This document shows, piece by piece, positions 33,107 to 43,056 of a stretch of DNA of 64,000 nucleotides. The stretch comes from Acidobacteriota bacterium (lineage in GTDB: Bacteria; Acidobacteriota; Terriglobia; Bryobacterales; Bryobacteraceae), in NCBI GenBank assembly GCA_018268935.1, contig JAFDVS010000091.1, positions 45,564 to 109,563 on the forward strand, written 5' to 3'. A model generated the notes under the pieces. It had not been told where the DNA came from. It saw only the letters and a program-made list of their open reading frames with translations, and did no database searches. Within the stretch, counting starts at the first letter, position 1. Every line of letters starts with the position of its first letter. Position numbers and translations under genes: made by a program.

Positions 33107-35319
33107 AGCTGCCGCTTCACCACCTCCAGCCCTTTCTCCAGCACTTCATCCTTGCCCTCCGCCACGCCCTTCCGCGTGCGCGTAGCCTTCACCGTCGGAA
33201 GAATCCCAATCCCATGATGCTGTGACCCGTCATGTTTCAACACCTTCATCCCGGTCCACGACACCATGTATCCCCCCGGCAGCCGGAACGGGTTCACGTT
33301 GCCGTTCGTACCCGCCGTCGGTTCCCCCACAATCTCGGCCAGCTTGAAATGCTCCACGATCCCCATCACCGTCTCCGCGTAGCTGATCGCCCGCCCGTCG
33401 ATCAGAAACACCCGCTTGGCGGGAAGATACGGCTTCTTCGGTTGCACCGGCCAGCCGCTTTCCTGGAACGGGAAATCCGTGCGGTCCGGCAACCCCACCT
33501 GCGGCACGTTCCACTTCGCACTGCGCAGCGTATTGTCACTGAGATGCGACAGGGACACAATCCCCGGCTGCCCCGGATACCCGCGCATATCGAACACAAT
33601 CCCCTTGGCCTTCTCCAGATCCGGCAGCAGCGCCTCCCAATCCTTGTTGTCGATGCGGTCCAGATCGACGTACCAGATGCCGGGCTCCAACTGCTTCGAC
33701 TTCTCCGGCCTTGGCTCGGTGTAGGTGGCTTGATCCTTGAACTTGCCTTGCACGCAGGTCAGCTCCACGGCACGCGTGGTGCCTGGCGCCGCCACCGGCT
33801 CAATCTCCACCTTCCGAGTCTTCGCCCCGGCAGGGCACCCCGCCAACTCGCCGGCCACACGCCAGCGCATCCATCCCTCACCCGCCGCCGACGTCATCTC
33901 CTGAATCTCCGCCGCCGCTTTCCCCACCGGCACTCCATCGAGCGTCACCAACCGGTCCCCCATTGCCACTCCCTCGCTTTGTCCCGGCCAGGCACGGCTG
34001 ATCAGCCACTGTCCCTCCACGAAATCGAGCGTCACCGGCAGCCGCAGCATCATTCCCGACATCCGATTCACGCCGCCGTGCCCGTCGTGCAGCGCCGCCA
34101 CCAGCCGGCGCAGGGTGCGCTGGAACTCCGCCGCGCCGGCATCCCTCGCACCGGCCGTCAGCGCCTTTCCTAACTCCGCGTTCCAGTCCGCCTTCACTAC
34201 ATCGAAGTAGGGGTAGAAGTGCTGGAAGATATTCCAGGCCATCACCACCGCCCCAAGCCTGGTGCCGCGATCCTCGGCCACGCGTTCATACATGCCATGC
34301 TGGCTTGCCGCAGGAGCGTGCGGCAGAGTGCCCTTGGCATCCACCGGCACATCCACCGGAATGGACGCCCGAATCCCAGCCACCAGCTCCGCCGTGTACG
34401 GCTTGCGCAGTTCCGCAGCCGGCTTCTGCACCCGCCGCGAAGAGTAGATGTTGTAGGCAATCGTCGACTGCGGCAACCCGACCCCCACGTGGGCGTACCG
34501 CATCACTTCCTTCGATTCCACCGGCGCCCTGGCCGCCTCCTCCCCAATCCGGATCGAGGGACCCAGCAGCGCAGCCCATTTCCGTAAGGCAGCGATCAAT
34601 TCCTCATCCGTAGCCGCCGCTTCCACTCCCCGCACCCCCTGCACCGCCTCCGTCTCCCAATCCGCCCGGTTGGCTTCATCGCTCGGATGGAAGAAGCGCA
34701 CGTAACCATACAGCTTGGCGAACGCCGTCAGATTACGTAGCCCGCGCGAGGTCAATGGCCGCGCGGGCTCTACCGGCTCCTTTACAATCTCCCCCACCCG
34801 TTCCAGCTTCACATCGTCCACGTAAGCCTTGCCCGGCCCGAACACCATCACCCCTAAAGCCAGCTTGCTGATGTCCGCCGAGGTGTTTCCTTCGATCGAA
34901 TAAGTAGCCCAACTGGAAGAGGTTATCGGACGCATGCTCATGTTTTCCAGGAAGGCGGACGAGCCATCCGCGCGATCGAATCGCAACCACATCTGCGCCT
35001 TCGTGTCCGCCCCTTCCACACGGATCGCAGCCGTCAGCCGCAACTTGTGCAGCGTGTACCCCGCCGCATCCATGTTCAACATCAGGTTGCCGAACATGTT
35101 CATCGGGGGATCCTTCAATCCTGAAATCGCTGCGCACTTCTGGCCCGTATGGCAGCCCTGATCCGCGGTGACGCTGGTGAACCCCGCTTTGCGCAGGGCT
35201 TCCGGCGTATACCACCCGCGGGGTACCTCGCCCACGGCGCTTTCCTCAAAGCCGCCGTTTGGAATTGGGGTTTGCGCCGACAGACCCAGCGCGAGCAGTG
35301 GAAGCAGTAACAACGTCAT
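33100..35319 (-). CDS. Secreted S41-family (C-terminal processing) serine peptidase
   Basis: 739 residues from ATG 35319 (GAGAGG upstream). Signal peptide MTLLLLPLLALGLSAQ; a jelly-roll/carbohydrate-binding-like domain (about 20-190; GGFEESAVGEVPRGW, KAYVDDVKLERVGE); a middle helical region with YGYVRFFHPSDEA and HDGHGGV; a PDZ-like segment (GDRLVTLDGVPVG); and the S41 catalytic domain with DMRGYP, LIDGRAISYAET (nucleophile Ser in SYAE), and IVGEPTAGTNGN. Likely periplasmic or cell-surface peptidase; substrate unknown. An N-terminal 62-residue extension of the frame lacks a signal and is rejected. Confidence 0.88.
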   Translation of the reverse strand: MTLLLLPLLALGLSAQTPIPNGGFEESAVGEVPRGWYTPEALRKAGFTSVTADQGCHTGQKCAAISGLKDPPMNMFGNLMLNMDAAGYTLHKLRLTAAIRVEGADTKAQMWLRFDRADGSSAFLENMSMRPITSSSWATYSIEGNTSADISKLALGVMVFGPGKAYVDDVKLERVGEIVKEPVEPARPLTSRGLRNLTAFAKLYGYVRFFHPSDEANRADWETEAVQGVRGVEAAATDEELIAALRKWAALLGPSIRIGEEAARAPVESKEVMRYAHVGVGLPQSTIAYNIYSSRRVQKPAAELRKPYTAELVAGIRASIPVDVPVDAKGTLPHAPAASQHGMYERVAEDRGTRLGAVVMAWNIFQHFYPYFDVVKADWNAELGKALTAGARDAGAAEFQRTLRRLVAALHDGHGGVNRMSGMMLRLPVTLDFVEGQWLISRAWPGQSEGVAMGDRLVTLDGVPVGKAAAEIQEMTSAAGEGWMRWRVAGELAGCPAGAKTRKVEIEPVAAPGTTRAVELTCVQGKFKDQATYTEPRPEKSKQLEPGIWYVDLDRIDNKDWEALLPDLEKAKGIVFDMRGYPGQPGIVSLSHLSDNTLRSAKWNVPQVGLPDRTDFPFQESGWPVQPKKPYLPAKRVFLIDGRAISYAETVMGIVEHFKLAEIVGEPTAGTNGNVNPFRLPGGYMVSWTGMKVLKHDGSQHHGIGILPTVKATRTRKGVAEGKDEVLEKGLEVVKRQLQ

Positions 35320-35541
35320 GGGTTCGCCTCTCTCATACAATGTATACGTGGGTTTGAGAAAAGTTGGGTCATGAAAAATGGAGAGCACAAGATATTGTGC
35401 TCGTGACAATCTGACTACAGCCCGTCGAATCCCACTTGCATTTTGCTCTGGCCCCAGATAACATAGGACATCCCCCGAGACCGGATGCGTGGCTGCGTCC
35501 GCCAATGACTATTTTTTGGTTTCTACCCAAGGGGTGGCAGT

Positions 35542-38500
35542 TTGCTTCACATCAAACGTCTGGAGATCCAGGGATTCAAATCCTTCGCAGATCGCACCGA
35601 ATTACGCTTCCGTGGACAAGGCTTCACAGCAGTCGTAGGACCGAACGGGTGCGGTAAATCCAATCTCGCCGATGCGATCAGTTGGGTGCTTGGCGAGCAA
35701 TCCGCTAAGAGCTTACGCGGCAGCCGGATGGAAGATGTTATCTTCGCCGGTACTAGAGATCGCAAAGCGGTCGGGATGGCCTCGGTTTCTCTCTCCCTGG
35801 TCGACCCGAACCCGGCCCCGCTGGTGGCCCCCGTTATCGTCGAGCACGTCGAAGGCGAGCAGGCCAACGGGCATTCTAACGGCCACTCGAACGGGCACCA
35901 GAATGGCCAGACCAACGGCAACGGCCATGCGAAAGCCGCCAAGCCCCGCGAAGTCACCATCACTCGCCGCCTCTACCGATCCGGCGAAAGCGAATACCTG
36001 ATCAACGGCGAAAAGGCCCGCCTCCGCGACATCCAGGACCTCTTCATGGGCACCGGCCTCGGTCCGGAAAGCTACGCCATCATCGAGCAGGGCCGCATCA
36101 CCCAGATTCTCAGCAACAAGCCGCAGGAACGCCGCGCCGTCATTGAAGAAGCCGCTGGCGTCAGCCGCTTCAAAACACGCCGCCGCCTGGCCGAAGCCAA
36201 ACTCGAAGGCGCCAAGCAGAATCTCTCCCGCGTGTTCGACATATTAGAAGAAGTCGGCCGCCAGGTGAACTCGCTCAAGCGTCAGGCCGCCAAAGCCAAG
36301 CGCTACGAAGAACTGAAGACCGAGATGGTCGGCTACCTCCGCCGCGCCCTCGCCGGCCGCTATCGTGTGCGTGAGCGCGAAGCCGCCAAAACCGCCCTCG
36401 ACCTGAACGAAGCCAATCGCGAGTTCCAGACCCTCTCCGCCGACGTCGCCGAGAAAGAGAAGCTCCAAGCCAGTCTCCAGGAGCAGTGCTTCACCCTGGA
36501 GCACGATCTCACCGAAAAGCGCCGCGCGCTCAGTGAAAACCGCGTCGAAGCCGAGCGCGCCAAAGGCCGCCTGGAATCGCAGGCCGGTCAGGTTGCCGGT
36601 ATCGAAAAGCGCCTCACCCAGGGCGAAACGGAAACCACTGAGATCGAAAAGCGCCTCGAAACACTCCAGACAGAGTTTCAAGCGCAGGCCGACATGCTCG
36701 GCGAACTCAACGTCGCCTACGACAACGCCCGCGAACGCCTCACCCGTAAGAGCGAAGAGCGTGATCAGCGCCAGGGTGAATTGAAGCGCCGCGAGCACGG
36801 CATTGAGCAAGGCCGCCAGCAGGTGTTGAAGCTGCTCGGCGAAACCTCTACCCTCAAAAACCAACTGGCCCAGGTGGGCGAGTACCTGAGCGGGCTCGAC
36901 CGCGAGAACGCCCGCGCCCAGCGCGAAGAGCAGACCGCCGTCTCCGATCAGGAACGCATCGAAGGCCTGAAAGCCGAGTTCGGTAAAAAGATCGCCGCCC
37001 GTCAGTTGGAGCTCACCTCCACCCTCGATCAGCGCCGCGGCGTCGAAGAAGAACTGCAAACCCGCCGCGCCCGCGCCGCCGAAACCCGCAGGACCCTGGA
37101 GAACCTCCGCGCCGAGCTTTCCCGCATCAAAGCGCGCAAGGATTCGACACAGGAAATCCTTTCCCACCGCTCATATACGACGGAAAGTGTGAAGCGGCTC
37201 TTTACCGCCATTGAGAAAGGCAAAGCCCCGGCCGATCTGAAGCCGCTCGGTGTGCTCGCCGACTTCATGGACGTCGACACCGGCTGGGAAAAGGCCACCG
37301 AAGAGTTCCTCCACGAAGAGCTGGAATACGTGGTGGTCCGCGATTGGGCCGAAGCCGTGCGCGGTGTCGACCTGATGCGCAGCGGCCTCGACGGCCGTGC
37401 CACCTTCTTAGTGCATCCGGAACCGGATCTCAGCCTGCCCGGCGTCGCCGCCCAGGAGCCCTCCATCGGCCCCGAAACCGGCATCGTCGCCCGCCTCAGC
37501 GCCCAGCTCCGCATGACCAACGGCCTCACCAAGGCGCCCACCGAACTGATCCCGCGCCTCGCTCGCTGCTTCCTGGTGGAAGATCGTGAATCCGCCCAGC
37601 GCCTCGCCATGCAGTACCCCGATCTCTACTTCCTGTTGCCCGACGGCGTGTCCTATCATGGCCACGCGGTGAGCGGCGGCAAGAAGACCGGGGCCGGCCC
37701 TCTGGCCCTCAAGCGCGAGCTGCGCGAACTGACGTCGAACCTGAACGAGAAGCAGCAGCAGGTGGATAAGTCCGCCAAGCTGCTCGCCAACCTGGAAGAA
37801 GAAATCGCCATCTTCACCGAAGACCTGGAACGCCTGCGCGGTATGCAGCAGACACAGGAAAAGGACGCCCTCGCTCTCGAACACGAGATGCGCAAGTTGA
37901 GCGAAGAGTTGAATCGCACCAACCAGCGCATGAGCGTGGTGCGCCTCGAACTCGGCCGCCTCAAGACCGATGGCGAAAAGGCCCGTGAGCGCCAGGCCAT
38001 CATGCAGGAGAAGCTCGAACTGGGCGAACTGCAGCGCCACGAACACGAACAATCGCTCGAAGAAGCCCGCCGCGAACTCACCGACATGCAACAAGCCGTC
38101 GCCCAGATGGCTGAGGAGCACGCTGGTCTGCGCGCCGAACTGGCTGGTTTGGAGGAACGCCGCCGCGCCGTGCAATCGGCTCGCGGACGTCTGGATCACC
38201 AGATCCGGGAACTGGCCGCGCGCAGCCAGCAACTCACCAACGAGATGCAGCGCCTCGGTGTCGACCGCGCCCGCCTGCTCGCCGACAACATGGAAATCGA
38301 CGCGCGGCTCGCCCTGCTGACCGAAGCAATCACCCAACTCGAAGGCGAAGTGCGCGTGCTCGAAGAGCAGGAACTGCAAGCCCGTGGTTCGCTCGCCCAA
38401 GCCGAGGAAGCCCTCCGCGGACTGCGTATTTCCGCCGCCGCCGTGCAGGAAACCAAGACCCAGACCGAAGTCCACCTGGTGAAGCTGCAAAGCGAGCTGA

Positions 38501-39288
38501 ACTATCTCGAAGAGACCTGCCGCAAGGAATTGAGCTGCACGCTCGAAGAGCTTTCCGCCGGCGACGAAACGATTCCCGAAGAGGAAGTGCTGCTCGAAGC
38601 CGAAGCGAAGTATCAGGAGTTCCGCACCAAGATCGAGAACCTGGGCGCGGTGAATCCCGCGGCACTCGAAGAGTTCCAGGAAGCGCAGCAGCGTTACGAC
38701 TTCTTGAACGCCCAGCGCCAGGACCTGCTCGACTCCATCCGCGACACGGAGAAAGCGATCCAGGAGATCGACGTCGAAACGCGCAAGCGCTTCACCGAAG
38801 CCTTCGCCACCATCAACGCCAACTTCAAACAAATGTTCACGACATTGTTTAATGGCGGCGTGGGCGAAATGCGCCTCACCGATCCCGATAACGCCAGTGA
38901 ATCCGGCATCGACATCATGGCTTCGCCTCCCGGAAAGAAGCTGCAGAACGTGCTGCTGCTCTCGGGCGGCGAGCGGTCACTGACCGCCATGGCGCTGCTG
39001 TTGGCGATCTTCAAGTTCCAGCCGAGCCCGTTCTGCGTGCTCGACGAAGTGGACGCCGCGCTCGATGAAGCAAACACCTCGCGGCTGGTGAAGCTGCTCA
39101 AGGAAATGTCCGACGCCACGCAGTTCATCATCATCACGCACGCCAAGCGGACGATGGAAGCGAGCGAATCGATGTACGGGGTCACCATGCAGGAACCCGG
39201 TGTATCGAAAGTGGTTTCGGTGCGCTTCCAACAGGCGGCGCCGCCACCTCCGCAACCGCAGTATTCCATGGCTGCCGGCGCCGACTAG
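35542..39288 (+). CDS. smc: Chromosome segregation ATPase SMC
   Basis: 1248 residues, slightly longer than usual (about 1150-1200). TTG start at 35542 after AAGGGGTGG. Walker A GPNGCGKSN (about residue 33), coiled coil, hinge (about 530-690), second coiled coil, then the C-terminal head with LLSGGERSLTAM signature and Walker B CVLDEVDAALDEAN. SMC forms a dimer with ScpAB and compacts the chromosome behind the origin. Between Walker A and the Q-loop side of the head there is an unusual Asn/Gly/His repeat insert (separate entry). No scpA/scpB nearby. Confidence 0.96.
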   Translation: MLHIKRLEIQGFKSFADRTELRFRGQGFTAVVGPNGCGKSNLADAISWVLGEQSAKSLRGSRMEDVIFAGTRDRKAVGMASVSLSLVDPNPAPLVAPVIVEHVEGEQANGHSNGHSNGHQNGQTNGNGHAKAAKPREVTITRRLYRSGESEYLINGEKARLRDIQDLFMGTGLGPESYAIIEQGRITQILSNKPQERRAVIEEAAGVSRFKTRRRLAEAKLEGAKQNLSRVFDILEEVGRQVNSLKRQAAKAKRYEELKTEMVGYLRRALAGRYRVREREAAKTALDLNEANREFQTLSADVAEKEKLQASLQEQCFTLEHDLTEKRRALSENRVEAERAKGRLESQAGQVAGIEKRLTQGETETTEIEKRLETLQTEFQAQADMLGELNVAYDNARERLTRKSEERDQRQGELKRREHGIEQGRQQVLKLLGETSTLKNQLAQVGEYLSGLDRENARAQREEQTAVSDQERIEGLKAEFGKKIAARQLELTSTLDQRRGVEEELQTRRARAAETRRTLENLRAELSRIKARKDSTQEILSHRSYTTESVKRLFTAIEKGKAPADLKPLGVLADFMDVDTGWEKATEEFLHEELEYVVVRDWAEAVRGVDLMRSGLDGRATFLVHPEPDLSLPGVAAQEPSIGPETGIVARLSAQLRMTNGLTKAPTELIPRLARCFLVEDRESAQRLAMQYPDLYFLLPDGVSYHGHAVSGGKKTGAGPLALKRELRELTSNLNEKQQQVDKSAKLLANLEEEIAIFTEDLERLRGMQQTQEKDALALEHEMRKLSEELNRTNQRMSVVRLELGRLKTDGEKARERQAIMQEKLELGELQRHEHEQSLEEARRELTDMQQAVAQMAEEHAGLRAELAGLEERRRAVQSARGRLDHQIRELAARSQQLTNEMQRLGVDRARLLADNMEIDARLALLTEAITQLEGEVRVLEEQELQARGSLAQAEEALRGLRISAAAVQETKTQTEVHLVKLQSELNYLEETCRKELSCTLEELSAGDETIPEEEVLLEAEAKYQEFRTKIENLGAVNPAALEEFQEAQQRYDFLNAQRQDLLDSIRDTEKAIQEIDVETRKRFTEAFATINANFKQMFTTLFNGGVGEMRLTDPDNASESGIDIMASPPGKKLQNVLLLSGGERSLTAMALLLAIFKFQPSPFCVLDEVDAALDEANTSRLVKLLKEMSDATQFIIITHAKRTMEASESMYGVTMQEPGVSKVVSVRFQQAAPPPPQPQYSMAAGAD
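35866..35934 (+). repeat. In-frame Asn-Gly-His repeat encoded within smc
   Basis: A run of units of the type AAC-GGN-CAN encodes ANGHSNGHSNGHQNGQ and the following TNGNGHAK (about residues 109-131 of SMC). It sits in the N-terminal head at a surface loop before the segment ITRRLYRSGESEYLING. A His-rich flexible insert of this kind is not part of the standard SMC head and could have arisen by slippage of a 9- to 12-base repeat. Confidence 0.7.
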
Positions 39289-39317
39289 TATTGGGAGAGG
39301 CGCGCTATCATACCCCT

Positions 39318-39875
39318 ATGGGCGCGCCTCCGGTTCCCAAGATGACGGTGAAAGAGTACATCGAAGCGGATCTGGTGTCTGACCGGCCGCTGGAATATCA
39401 CGACGGCGAAGTGTCTCCCATTGCGGTAGCGAGCTTTCGGCATGCATCGATTGAATCTCGCTTGGGCCGCAAGGTTGGCGGGCAACTGAAATCCGGGTGC
39501 CAAATCATCGGCACCATGCGAGTCCGCATCAGCGCCCGGCAATACGTCCAACCCGACCTCATCGTCTACTGCGGTCAACCAGCCCTCACCGACGAATCCG
39601 ATCCCAGCCTCACCAACCCGAAAGTCATCTTCGAAATCCTCTCCCCATCGACGGCGGGCTACGACTACAGCGACAAATTCCACCTCTACCGCCAACTGCC
39701 ATCCTTTGAAGAATACGTCCTGGTAGCTCAAGACCAGCCGCGCATCGACGTGTTCCGCAAGATGGCCGACGGCCGATGGCTGCTCTCCAACTACGAGGGC
39801 GACCAGGCCGTTGCCACCGTCGAATCTCTGGGGATCGAGATCCCACTCGGTGAGCTGTACTCGGAACTGCCCTAA
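39318..39875 (+). CDS. Uma2-family putative restriction-endonuclease-fold protein
   Basis: 185 residues from ATG 39318; the frame is open back to TTG 39291. Uma2 hallmarks: MTVKEYIEADLVSDRPLEY at the N-terminus, QYVQPDLIVYCG with the catalytic-type Asp, PKVIFEILSPST with Glu, and the Lys-containing DYSDKFHLYRQL. PD-(D/E)XK nuclease fold by family knowledge; role unknown. TATCAT lies 6 bases before the ATG, the spacing of a leaderless promoter. Four bases separate it from the amidohydrolase gene. Confidence 0.8.
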   Translation: MGAPPVPKMTVKEYIEADLVSDRPLEYHDGEVSPIAVASFRHASIESRLGRKVGGQLKSGCQIIGTMRVRISARQYVQPDLIVYCGQPALTDESDPSLTNPKVIFEILSPSTAGYDYSDKFHLYRQLPSFEEYVLVAQDQPRIDVFRKMADGRWLLSNYEGDQAVATVESLGIEIPLGELYSELP

Positions 39876-39878
39876 CTC

Positions 39879-41129
39879 ATGCTTCCAGGACTCACATTAA
39901 CTTTACTGGCGTTCCTATCGCTGGCAGCCGCACAATCCAACAAAGTCACCGCGCTCACCGGAGCACGCGTGATCACCACCCCAGGCCGTCCCGCCGAAAG
40001 CGCAACAGTAGTAATTCGCGATGGCAAGATAACAAGCGTTGGCAAGTCCATCCCCAAGGACGCAACCGTCATCCGCCTCTCCGGCAAAACCATCATCCCC
40101 GGCCTCGTCAACGCGCACGGCCACATGGGCGTCCAGGGCGGCGCCGCCAGTTCCCAGCCGAGTGTCGAGCAGCAATTGGCCCTCTACGGCCGCTACGGCG
40201 TGACCACCGTGTGGTCGCTGGGCGGTGAGAACGAAGACGCCGTCAAGGCGCGAGCCAGCCAGGACACGCCGCGGCTCAGCCGTGCGCGCATCTACTTCGC
40301 CGGGCCGGTCATCGCTGCGCGTACCCCGCAAGAGGCTCGCCAGCAGGTGAACAAAGTCAGCCAGATGAAACCCGACGTCATCAAGATCCGCATTGACGAT
40401 CAACTGGGCACACAACCCAAGATGACACCGGATGTCTACAAGGCCGTGATCGACGAAGCTCACAAGCTGGGCTATCGCGTCGCAGTCCACATCTTCTACC
40501 TCGACGACGCCAAGGGCGCCCTACGCGCCGGCGCCGATTTCATCGCGCACAGCGTCCGCGATCGCGATGTGGACGACGAATTCCTTTCCCTCATGAAGGC
40601 GCGGAACATCTGCTACTGCCCCACCTTCACCAGGGAGCTGTCCACTTACGTCTACGAATCGACACCCGCCTTCTTCCAGGATCCGTTCTTCCTGCAAGGG
40701 GCCGATCCCGCGCTGGTCAAACAGCTTCAGGAGCCCGGCCGGCAGAAGGCAATGCGCGAGAGCAAGAGCGCACAAACCTACAAATCGGCCGTCCCCCTGG
40801 CCATGAAGAATCTGAAGCGCGTCGCGGATGCCGGCATTCGCATCGCTATGGGTACAGATACCGGAGCCGGTCCCGGCCGCTTCCAAGGCTATTTCGAACA
40901 CCTCGAGATGGAAATGATGGCACAAGCGGGGCTAACCCCAGCGCAAGTCCTGAAGGCGAGTACCGTCGATGCCTCGGCCTGCATGGGTCGCTCGGACGTG
41001 GGCAGCATCGAACCCGGCAAATGGGCCGATCTGATCGTGTTGAATGCCAATCCGCTCGATGACATCCGCAACACCCGCAAGATCGACAAGGTTTGGATCG
41101 CAGGAGACCCCCTCAATCCTCGAAACTAG
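39879..41129 (+). CDS. Secreted amidohydrolase (imidazolonepropionase-like)
   Basis: 416 residues with a signal peptide (MLPGLTLTLLAFLSLAAAQ). TIM-barrel metal-dependent hydrolase motifs: PGLVNAHGHM (metal-binding HxH), YRVAVHIFY (His), FIAHSV (His) and MGTDTGAG (Asp), followed by the C-terminal PGKWADLIVLNANP segment typical of the family. Usually one or two zinc ions hydrolyse a C-N bond of a cyclic amide or dipeptide; exact substrate unknown. Starts 3 bases after the Uma2 stop, probably co-transcribed with it, though the functional link is unclear. Confidence 0.88.
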   Translation: MLPGLTLTLLAFLSLAAAQSNKVTALTGARVITTPGRPAESATVVIRDGKITSVGKSIPKDATVIRLSGKTIIPGLVNAHGHMGVQGGAASSQPSVEQQLALYGRYGVTTVWSLGGENEDAVKARASQDTPRLSRARIYFAGPVIAARTPQEARQQVNKVSQMKPDVIKIRIDDQLGTQPKMTPDVYKAVIDEAHKLGYRVAVHIFYLDDAKGALRAGADFIAHSVRDRDVDDEFLSLMKARNICYCPTFTRELSTYVYESTPAFFQDPFFLQGADPALVKQLQEPGRQKAMRESKSAQTYKSAVPLAMKNLKRVADAGIRIAMGTDTGAGPGRFQGYFEHLEMEMMAQAGLTPAQVLKASTVDASACMGRSDVGSIEPGKWADLIVLNANPLDDIRNTRKIDKVWIAGDPLNPRN

Positions 41130-41134
41130 CACTG

Positions 41135-42949
41135 TCACTCCGGCTGCCGGATCTTCCGCTCCATCCGCTCGAACACCTCACGGATCGGCCCGTACTGGGC
41201 AAACCGTTCGCCATCCGGACCAATCGACACGCTCCGCGCAAACCCAGGCTGCTCGCGCGAAAGCCGATCCATATACGCATACACCGCCGGCCAATCATTG
41301 AGAAACTCCGCCACCATCTCCCGCGAGCCTTCCGGGACGTTGGTCTTGTACATCGCCTTCGCCGGCCCCATTTCCCCGCAACGCGCCAGCGCGCATGCCA
41401 GACCCGGATGCCAGGGCTCTGCGTCGCGCTCGGCCAGCAGCGGATGAGCGAATTGCTTCACCTCCGCGCAGCGCCCCAGCCGCGACAGCATGTTCACCAG
41501 CATCACCCGCGCCACCAGCAAATTCGGGTTAAGATCCAGCGCCTGCCGCAACTCCGGCTCCTCCCGCCGAAAATCCTTCTGATAGAAATAGAGCTCCGCC
41601 AGATTCACCCGAATCATCGGCGAAAGCGGATCCAGCCGCAGCGCCGTACGCAGGCTCTGCTCCGATTCCAGAAACCGCTTTTGCGCCAGCAGCACCATCC
41701 CCAGCCGGCGTTGCGCAGGCAGATGATTCGGGTTCAGTTGAACAGCACGGCTCAACAACCGGGTGGCCGCCGCCGCTCGCAAATCGCTCTGAAACTCAAT
41801 CCACCCCAGCGCGGCATGTGCATCGGCATTCTCCGGGTCGATCGCCATCGCCTTGCCTGCGGCCCCACGGGCTTCCTCCACCCAGCCTGCCGCCGGCACG
41901 TCGTAATCGGGCAAAGTGGCCAATACGTCCGCCAAAGCAGCCCAGCCATCGGCGTACCGCGGGCTTTTCGCCACGGCGGAGCGGAACAATTCCACCGCAC
42001 GGCGAATCGATGGGGCCGTGCGCCGGTCAAGCAGCAGCCGGCCCTGCCGGTAGAGCGTCAGCGTTTCCGCCGCCACCGGCGCAGCCGCCGCAGGCTTGCG
42101 CAACATCTCATGATGAATGGACGCCGCGACACTCGCCGCCAGTTGATTCTGCAGCGTGAACGGATCCACCACATCGCGCTCCAACGTGCGCGCCCACACC
42201 ACGCTCTGATCCGCCGCCCCTGTCAATTCCAGTTGCAGCCGCATCCGCCCGTTTCCGGTCTGCACCGCGCCGCTCAGAATCCCGTCCACTTCCAGGCGCC
42301 GCGCGATTTCCGGCAGTGAGACTTTGTCGCTGAGTGCCCGCGCCGCCGCCTCCGGACCCACCACACGCAGTCCTCGGATGCGTGACAGATCCGCTGCAAT
42401 TTCCCGCGCCAGACCATCGCCTGCCGCCGCGTCTGAGCCGCTCATTTGCAACGGCAACACGGCAATCGATTCCATTGCCGGATCGGGGCGCAGGCGCCAC
42501 ACCATGCCACTGGCAATCAGCACTCCGCCAAGCAACACAGCCACCGGCAGCCATCGCCGCCGCAACCAGGCTGGAGGCGAAGAGGGCAGGGAAGCGGGCT
42601 GCGCCTCCTCCTCGGCAGCCCCGATCCGCGCCACCACTCTCACTTCGTATGCCCCCTTCGGGATCTCCAGGCGCCATGGGTCGCCGGCGCCTTCCGCCAG
42701 GTAATACTGTTCCAGCCGCTCTCGCAGCCGCCGCATCTCGGCGCGCACCACGGCGTCTACTTTCAGATCGTAATCCGCATTACGCCCGAAGAACTCGTGT
42801 CCGATCCGCGTCTCTTTGATCTCCGTGCCGGCAGGCTGCGCCGCCAGATAACGCAGCAACCCCGCATGCCGCTTGGAGCGCGCAAATGTCGGCCCCTCAA
42901 TCAGGCGCTCCGCCAGCGCAGCGGCGGTAACCTCGTTCTCCAACGGCAT
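41135..42949 (-). CDS. Membrane-anchored regulator: DNA-binding domain, TolB/FlgO-like domain, TPR repeats
   Basis: 604 residues. N-terminal domain (about 1-105) with RSKRHAGLLRYLA, RIGHEFFGRNADYD and VRAEMRRLRERLEQYY, a CadC-like acidobacterial transcription-regulator pattern; one membrane helix (RWLPVAVLLGGVLIASGMVW); a TolB/FlgO-like alpha/beta domain with SIAVLPLQMSGSD and VDGILSGAVQ; then TPR repeats (DAHAALGWIEFQ, LPAQRRLGMVLLAQ). Likely a membrane-bound transcription factor that responds to an outside or envelope signal. Converges with the amidohydrolase and diverges from a PEP-CTERM gene 107 bases away, which is a plausible target. Confidence 0.75.
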   Translation of the reverse strand: MPLENEVTAAALAERLIEGPTFARSKRHAGLLRYLAAQPAGTEIKETRIGHEFFGRNADYDLKVDAVVRAEMRRLRERLEQYYLAEGAGDPWRLEIPKGAYEVRVVARIGAAEEEAQPASLPSSPPAWLRRRWLPVAVLLGGVLIASGMVWRLRPDPAMESIAVLPLQMSGSDAAAGDGLAREIAADLSRIRGLRVVGPEAAARALSDKVSLPEIARRLEVDGILSGAVQTGNGRMRLQLELTGAADQSVVWARTLERDVVDPFTLQNQLAASVAASIHHEMLRKPAAAAPVAAETLTLYRQGRLLLDRRTAPSIRRAVELFRSAVAKSPRYADGWAALADVLATLPDYDVPAAGWVEEARGAAGKAMAIDPENADAHAALGWIEFQSDLRAAAATRLLSRAVQLNPNHLPAQRRLGMVLLAQKRFLESEQSLRTALRLDPLSPMIRVNLAELYFYQKDFRREEPELRQALDLNPNLLVARVMLVNMLSRLGRCAEVKQFAHPLLAERDAEPWHPGLACALARCGEMGPAKAMYKTNVPEGSREMVAEFLNDWPAVYAYMDRLSREQPGFARSVSIGPDGERFAQYGPIREVFERMERKIRQPE

Positions 42950-43056
42950 TCTGACATTTTGTCACAGTCCCGCCACTGCGTTGTTGATTCTAAAAGGGGT
43001 AGCACGAGGTAGCGGCTACCCATTGCCCCTTTCTCAACCCGGTTTTCACCGTCATC

